DNA of 9,035 bases from Chloroflexota bacterium. GTDB taxonomy: Bacteria > Chloroflexota > Anaerolineae > Promineifilales > Promineifilaceae. Location of the stretch: NCBI GenBank assembly GCA_030599405.1, contig JAUVOB010000026.1, positions 1 to 9,035 on the forward strand. Reading direction: 5' to 3'. The first letter of the stretch is position 1. Each line of letters opens with the position of its first letter. The notes under the pieces are model-generated. The model saw only the letters and a program-made list of their open reading frames with translations. It had not been told where the DNA came from and ran no database searches. Positions 5,588 through 9,035 of this stretch are shown one piece after another. A program made the position numbers and the translations under genes.

Positions 5588-7285
5588 CTATTCGGCGCCC
5601 AAAATGAATTGATATATAGACTGACCGCCGCGAAGAACTTCAACCTCGGCATCTGGATATAGAATTGATATCTCGTTAGCCATCTCTTCCGCATCGGTCT
5701 GAGAGACTTCGTCACCATAGTAGATTGTAATGAGCTCGCGATCTTCCATGTCCATCTCATCCAGGACACACTGAAGCACATCGCCGATCACAGGGCTGGA
5801 CGCACAGAGGCGTCCGTTAGCTACACCAATTACTTCCCCTTCAGCGACTGTGACGCCGTGTAATTGGGCCGAGCGCGTGGCGAGCGCGATCTCACCGCTG
5901 CTCACCTGATCGCAGGCTTCTTCCATCGCCTCAGCAGTCGCATCAAGATCGCCATTTCGATCGAGACAAAGCAAGGCGCTGACGGCGTGTGGTACGCTTT
6001 TTGTCGGTACGACAGAAACTTCTTTTGAGCTTAAGTCACGCGCCGCTTCGGCGGCCAGAATGATATTCTTGTTGTTTGGAAGGATAATCACCCGGTCCGT
6101 CGGCAATCCCTGAACTACTTCATAGATCTCCTCGGTACTGGGATTGTTGCTCTGTCCGCCGCTCACGATGCCATCGGCTCCGAGACTTCGATAAATACTG
6201 GCCAGACCATCGCCAGAGGCTACCGCGACCACGCCAATCTGCCCTGGTTCCAAATCGAATTCTGAGGCGATACTTTCGACCGGCGTCAATGCTGGTCCAT
6301 CTCCAGCACCGATTATAACGTCCATCTGCACCTGCATATTCTCGACTACAACATCGGCGATCTTGCCCACCTTGATGCCGTAGCTCAGCGGCAGACCAGG
6401 ATCTTTTACATGAACGTGAACTTTTATGGTGCTTTCGTCTCCAACAACCACGGTAGAGTCACCCATGTCATCGATGGCAGAGCGAACCGAATGCAGGTCG
6501 AGATCGTTACCAAACAGGATGTACTGTACGTCATAGGGATATTCCAATCCCTCGGCTGGCGCCGCAAGGGCCTGAGGAGGTAATTGGGATTCCTCTAGTT
6601 CACCGGCGCTCAAGACCACCTCGCCGTGAACGTAACCCAACATTCCCTCCAGGATATGAACCAGTCCCTGCCCGCCAGCGTCAACAACACCGGCCTGCTT
6701 GAGAACCGGCAATAAATCTGGCGTCCGGTCTAGTGATTGTTGGCAGCGTTCAACGACTCGGGCCAGGATGAACTGCAGATCTTTGCTCTTTGTGACGGCA
6801 TCGGCGGCTTCTTCTGCTCCCTCACGGATAACGGTGAGGATCGTTCCCTCGACCGGACGCATAACGCCCTTGTACGCCGTGTCGCTCGCTTCCTGCAATG
6901 CCTCCGCTAATTCTTCGGCCGTGAAGACTTCCTTATCCTTGAGGCCCTTTGCCAATCCGCGCCAGATCTGGCTAAGAATCACGCCTGAATTGCCGCGTGC
7001 TCCCATGAGAGCGCCTTGCGACAGCTCGTTGGCGACCTCACCAACATGCTCTTCATCGATGTCTTGCATACGTTTCAAGGCAGCCCGCATCGTTAGCACC
7101 ATATTGGTGCCGGTGTCACCATCCGGGACCGGAAATACGTTAAGATCGTTGACGGCCTGGCGATTCCTTTCCAGGGTTTCCATACCTGCTTTGACCAACT
7201 TACTAAGCTGCCGGCCGTTGCAGGTTAGCCATTTCGGATCTTCAACCGGTGGCGGCATCGTGCTTTGAACGCTAATTTGAGTCAC
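5588..7285 (-). CDS. fakA: Fatty acid kinase catalytic subunit FakA (DhaL/DAK domain protein)
   Basis: FakA is the ATP-binding kinase subunit that phosphorylates FakB-bound fatty acid. The 565 residues agree with the family. The N-terminal DhaL domain (about 20-215) has LNVFPVPDGDTGTNM (48-62) with metal-binding Asp55 and Asp57, GARGNSGVILSQ (95-106), RPVEGTILTV (143-152) and VDAGGQGL (201-208). The middle domain has VVVGDESTIKVHVHVKDPG with His290/His292. The C-terminal domain has SGDGLASIYRSLGADGIVSGGQ and ILPNNKNIILAA. The segment where some homologues have a zinc-ligand cysteine (YCTE) reads YDVQ here. The start is GTG at 7285 with AGGAAAG suitably upstream; an ATG nine codons later is less well placed. 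It sits 18 bases after the Asp23-like gene and 2 before fakB, a compact operon. Confidence 0.95.
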   Translation of the reverse strand: MTQISVQSTMPPPVEDPKWLTCNGRQLSKLVKAGMETLERNRQAVNDLNVFPVPDGDTGTNMVLTMRAALKRMQDIDEEHVGEVANELSQGALMGARGNSGVILSQIWRGLAKGLKDKEVFTAEELAEALQEASDTAYKGVMRPVEGTILTVIREGAEEAADAVTKSKDLQFILARVVERCQQSLDRTPDLLPVLKQAGVVDAGGQGLVHILEGMLGYVHGEVVLSAGELEESQLPPQALAAPAEGLEYPYDVQYILFGNDLDLHSVRSAIDDMGDSTVVVGDESTIKVHVHVKDPGLPLSYGIKVGKIADVVVENMQVQMDVIIGAGDGPALTPVESIASEFDLEPGQIGVVAVASGDGLASIYRSLGADGIVSGGQSNNPSTEEIYEVVQGLPTDRVIILPNNKNIILAAEAARDLSSKEVSVVPTKSVPHAVSALLCLDRNGDLDATAEAMEEACDQVSSGEIALATRSAQLHGVTVAEGEVIGVANGRLCASSPVIGDVLQCVLDEMDMEDRELITIYYGDEVSQTDAEEMANEISILYPDAEVEVLRGGQSIYQFILGAE

Positions 7286-7303
7286 GCAAACTTTCCTACT
7301 CGG

Positions 7304-7663
7304 TTAGGCCTGGCTATCGCTTAGCCGTAGTCCGTGTACGTAGACGTTCACCGCCCTAACCGGAATTCCAATTGCCTTTTCAACGTGAAATTTGACGGTA
7401 TTCTGAATACTCTCAGCAACCACTCGAATACGCGTTCCATATTCCACGATGACGTATACATCGATAACTATCTCTTCATCTTCGATCATGACGTCGATTC
7501 CCCGGCGACTGTCACGGGATAGCAGGCTTGATATCCCGGTCACTAGGCTCTTGTTAGCCATACCTACGACGCCGTAACATTGATTAACGGCCCGGTTGGC
7601 GATCGTCGCCACGGCCGCTTTCGATATGTCGATCTCTCCGAAAGATTCTTCTCTAACGGGCAT
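7304..7663 (-). CDS. Asp23/Gls24 family (DUF322) envelope stress protein
   Basis: This small cytosolic protein of 119 residues has the family's N-terminal pattern, GEIDISKAAVATIANRAV (9-26), a GVVGM turn, and then a beta-rich region, IDVMIEDEEIVIDVYVIVEYG (56-76), and VKFHVEKAIGIPVRAVNVYVHGL (90-112). Asp23 of Staphylococcus aureus is membrane-associated through a partner; no membrane segment or signal is present here, and no partner gene is visible. Members of this family very often sit directly before fakA, as here, which suggests a lipid or envelope-related role, but the molecular function is unknown. ATG 7663 has TAGGAG about seven bases upstream. It is the first gene of the minus-strand series and diverges from rpmB across a 119-base gap. 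Confidence 0.93.
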   Translation of the reverse strand: MPVREESFGEIDISKAAVATIANRAVNQCYGVVGMANKSLVTGISSLLSRDSRRGIDVMIEDEEIVIDVYVIVEYGTRIRVVAESIQNTVKFHVEKAIGIPVRAVNVYVHGLRLSDSQA

Positions 7664-7679
7664 GTCAGACTCCTAACCC

Positions 7680-7708
7680 TTGCCTAATCTGGGCTACTTT
7701 CTTATAAT
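7680..7708 (+). promoter_or_regulatory. Candidate sigma70-type promoter of rpmB
   Basis: TTGCCT (7680-7685, four of six consensus bases) is followed after 17 bases by a perfect TATAAT (7703-7708). The predicted start is an A near 7714-7715, giving a leader of about 68 bases that contains a hairpin. Its -10 box overlaps that of the oppositely oriented candidate promoter of the Asp23-like gene. Confidence 0.7.
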
Positions 7709-7729
7709 AGCCTAACTTGATCGTTTGAA
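7701..7729 (-). promoter_or_regulatory. Candidate promoter of the asp23-fakA-fakB series
   Basis: On the minus strand TTCAAA (7729-7724, four of six) and TATAAG (7706-7701, five of six) are 17 bases apart, placing the start near 7694 and a leader of about 30 bases before the ATG at 7663. It shares the AT-rich core with the rpmB promoter, so the two are unlikely to be occupied at once. It is weaker than the rpmB promoter by motif match. Confidence 0.45.
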
Positions 7730-7734
7730 ATTTG

Positions 7735-7758
7735 AGCGACCTTCCTGCGGTCGCTTTT
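7735..7758 (+). promoter_or_regulatory. Hairpin plus T-rich tract in the rpmB leader (terminator-like, possible attenuator)
   Basis: AGCGACC (7735-7741), loop TTCCTGC, GGTCGCT (7749-7755) form a perfect 7-bp stem followed by TTT and a T-rich run to 7770. It lies inside the predicted rpmB leader, about 15 bases before the ribosome site. No plus-strand gene precedes it in the window, so it is not needed as an ordinary terminator. It may attenuate rpmB, bind a ribosomal protein, or stop antisense transcription. Confidence 0.6.
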
Positions 7759-7782
7759 ACTTTGTTTATTTGAGGTGTGATT

Positions 7783-7965
7783 ATGGCTAAATGCGACGTA
7801 TGTGGCAAGGGACCCCAGTTTGGGCATAACGTTAGCTTCTCTTTGAAGCGTACTAAACGACAGTTTAAGCCAAATATTCAGAAAGCCACTTTCTACGAGA
7901 ACGGCCGGAAAGTGCGAAAACACATCTGTACCCGATGCCTTAAGACATACGCTAAGAGCGCCTAA
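7783..7965 (+). CDS. rpmB: 50S ribosomal protein L28 (zinc-binding form)
   Basis: L28 is a large-subunit ribosomal protein; 60 residues is normal for the short form. It starts MAKCDVCGKGPQFGHNVSFS, the family signature, and has paired cysteines Cys4/Cys7 and Cys49/Cys52 (CDVC, CTRC), the zinc-containing type. The ATG at 7783 is preferred over the in-frame GTG at 7777 because TGAGGTG (7771-7777) is the ribosome site, five bases before the ATG, and includes that GTG. It is the only plus-strand gene here, divergent from the Asp23-like gene and convergent with mevalonate kinase, with its own promoter, leader hairpin and terminator. The rpmB-asp23-fakA neighbourhood is common in monoderm bacteria. 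Confidence 0.97.
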   Translation: MAKCDVCGKGPQFGHNVSFSLKRTKRQFKPNIQKATFYENGRKVRKHICTRCLKTYAKSA

Positions 7966-8006
7966 AACTCAAGCGGAAACCGATTTTCATAGTCTAGCTT
8001 AATAGG

Positions 8007-8034
8007 AAGCCAGCCTCTTGTGGCTGGCTTTTTT
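8007..8034 (+). terminator. Intrinsic terminator of rpmB
   Basis: AAGCCAGCC (8007-8015), loop TCTTGT, GGCTGGCTT (8022-8030) form a perfect 9-bp stem, with an uninterrupted T run to 8034. It lies 41 bases past the rpmB stop. On the opposite strand only a short TT follows the stem, so it would serve the converging mevalonate kinase gene poorly. Confidence 0.92.
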
Positions 8035-8085
8035 GCTGCCAAAAACACTTATGATTATCCCATCTCTCCGCCCGAAATGGTCGAA

Positions 8086-8116
8086 TCGTTCAACCGATGA
8101 CCCTCGGTTCAACCGA
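8086..8116. repeat. Short direct and palindromic repeat at the mevalonate kinase stop codon
   Basis: GTTCAACCGA occurs at 8088-8097 and 8107-8116. The second copy is part of a perfect 13-bp palindrome, TCGGTTCAACCGA (8104-8116), which contains the stop codon of the kinase gene; the first copy, TCGTTCAACCGA (8086-8097), is nearly palindromic. No T tract is attached. Function unknown; chance is possible. Confidence 0.45.
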
Positions 8117-9035
8117 CTACGCTCTTGAGAACTCCTGTAGCGCCGGCGGCCAAGAGTGCTTCCCGAACTTTACTCGCCTTTCCCTTATCAACCAAGGTTA
8201 TCATGTTCCCTCCTCGTCCAGCGCCGCTCAGTTTGGCGCCAAGAGCTCCCGCGTTTTCGGCAGCGGTTATTAGCGTTTCGATTTCAGAAGATGAGACAGT
8301 AAGATGGCGTAGATAGAGTTGGTTCGCCGTCATGAGTTGACCTAATCGCTTTGTCTCGCCCTTTTCAATGGCCTGTCGAGCCGAACGGGTTACGGACCCG
8401 CATCCGTCAAAAAGCCGATCGAACTCCTCGGTATTTTCTTGCCACTGTCGCCTTACGTCACCGACAACGACCTTTGTCTTGCTCACAACGCCTGTATTGG
8501 CCACTAAAATGTGTAAAGGGATTGCCACTTCGAGGGTTTCGATTCGGTTATCTGGCTGGTGGCGAACAAAATAGATGGGTTTTTCGGTTGCGACGACACT
8601 ATTATCGATTCCGCTAGGCGTGCCGTGCAAAATTCGCTCTACCTGATAGGTCAACGATGAAACCAATTCATTAGACGCCGGTCCATCCGAGCTCAGGTGA
8701 TTATAGATGGCCCGGATCACGGCTGCCGCCATCGCCGCACCGCTACCAAGACCACTGGCGATCGGGATTCCGCTGCGAACGGTGATGGTCAGCGCCGGTT
8801 CGTCAGGAAGAGCAAGGGCACCTAAGGCTAAACGCACTGCCCTGGCGAATGGATCCGCGCTCCTGGCATCCTTCAGCCAGTAGTGGCGGCCTAGATCTGG
8901 CGCGACCAAGAAGATGCCCGGTTCGTCCTTGCTCTCGACAGTCGCCTCGGCCCGCACATGCGTTAAAGGAACTGCAATAGCCGGCCGGCCGTAAACAACG
9001 GCGTGCTCGCCGAAGAGGATGATCTTGCCCGGGGC
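8109..9035 (-). CDS. mvk: Mevalonate kinase (GHMP family), first few residues beyond the window
   Basis: It phosphorylates mevalonate with ATP, an early step of the mevalonate route to isoprenoids. The visible 308 residues begin APGKIILFGEHAVVYGRPAI, the N-terminal GHMP motif with the FGEH of mevalonate kinases, so only a few residues are lost at the edge. The ATP loop is PIASGLGSGAAMAAA (around 91-105 of the visible part), with GSGA where many members have GSSA. HGTPSGIDN (137-145) carries the catalytic Asp and is typical of mevalonate kinase and not galactokinase or homoserine kinase. KLSGAGRGGN (268-277) is the C-terminal motif, with GRGGN in place of GGGGC. Bacterial use of this pathway is patchy; it is known in some Chloroflexota, where later steps may be the modified phosphomevalonate route. 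Other pathway genes would be expected upstream, outside the window. Confidence 0.93.
   Translation of the reverse strand, partial: APGKIILFGEHAVVYGRPAIAVPLTHVRAEATVESKDEPGIFLVAPDLGRHYWLKDARSADPFARAVRLALGALALPDEPALTITVRSGIPIASGLGSGAAMAAAVIRAIYNHLSSDGPASNELVSSLTYQVERILHGTPSGIDNSVVATEKPIYFVRHQPDNRIETLEVAIPLHILVANTGVVSKTKVVVGDVRRQWQENTEEFDRLFDGCGSVTRSARQAIEKGETKRLGQLMTANQLYLRHLTVSSSEIETLITAAENAGALGAKLSGAGRGGNMITLVDKGKASKVREALLAAGATGVLKSVVG

Noticed and set aside
6699..7268. Long plus-strand open frame (189 codons) antisense to fakA
   Set aside because: It is a mirror frame of a clearly real gene with all FakA motifs, its residues are Ser/Arg/Ala-rich as typical of antisense frames, and it has no recognisable domain.
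7777..7782. GTG at 7777 as the rpmB start (two residues longer)
   Set aside because: That GTG is part of the ribosome site TGAGGTG; the ATG at 7783 gives the canonical MAKCDVCGK start of L28.
8109..8957. Mevalonate kinase starting inside the window at the GTG near 8957
   Set aside because: The frame continues unbroken to 9035 and encodes APGKIILFGEHAVVYG, the obligatory N-terminal motif, so the real start is outside.
1..9035. Mobile element, phage, defence or toxin-antitoxin system
   Set aside because: Every coding stretch is explained by conserved housekeeping families and no transposase, integrase, restriction or toxin motif was seen.

Overview
This window looks like a core, vertically inherited chromosomal segment, not a mobile or accessory region. 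It has single-copy housekeeping genes, short intergenic gaps, roughly even base composition by eye, and no transposase, integrase, phage gene, CRISPR array, tRNA or rRNA that I can see. The gene neighbourhood (L28, Asp23, DhaL/FakA, DegV/FakB, RecG, CoaD, SepIVA-like coiled coil, L32, FabD) is typical of monoderm-type bacteria. Three features together point to Chloroflexota as the best guess: a RecG with a long extra N-terminal region, a SepIVA-type protein related to the actinobacterial one, and a mevalonate kinase. The phylum is an inference from gene content and was not tested.

Layout from the right end. A GHMP kinase, almost certainly mevalonate kinase, lies on the minus strand and is cut a few residues after its start by the window edge. 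It converges on rpmB (plus strand), with a strong rpmB terminator between them. rpmB diverges from a minus-strand series asp23-like, fakA, fakB, recG, coaD and a SepIVA-like gene (7663 down to 899). Gaps in that series are 18, 2, 125, 91 and 109 bases, so asp23-fakA-fakB is a tight unit, while recG, coaD and the coiled-coil gene may have additional promoters. A hairpin plus eight-T terminator follows. It overlaps the start of a separate rpmF-fabD unit driven by a near-perfect sigma70-type promoter; fabD runs off the left edge after 163 codons.

Functionally the genes link membrane lipid supply (FakA/FakB fatty acid activation, FabD malonyl loading, CoaD for CoA and the ACP prosthetic group, mevalonate kinase for isoprenoids) with translation (L28, L32), genome maintenance (RecG) and envelope or division functions (Asp23-like, SepIVA-like).

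I found no new multi-gene system. The most interesting signals are non-coding. (1) Four tandem 16-bp palindromic repeats cover the end of coaD and the -35 region of a candidate promoter for the division gene. (2) The rpmF promoter is interleaved with a 9-bp inverted repeat and with the upstream terminator. (3) Both ribosomal protein genes carry a hairpin followed by a T-rich tract just before their ribosome binding site. (4) Overlapping divergent promoters lie between rpmB and the asp23-fak series.
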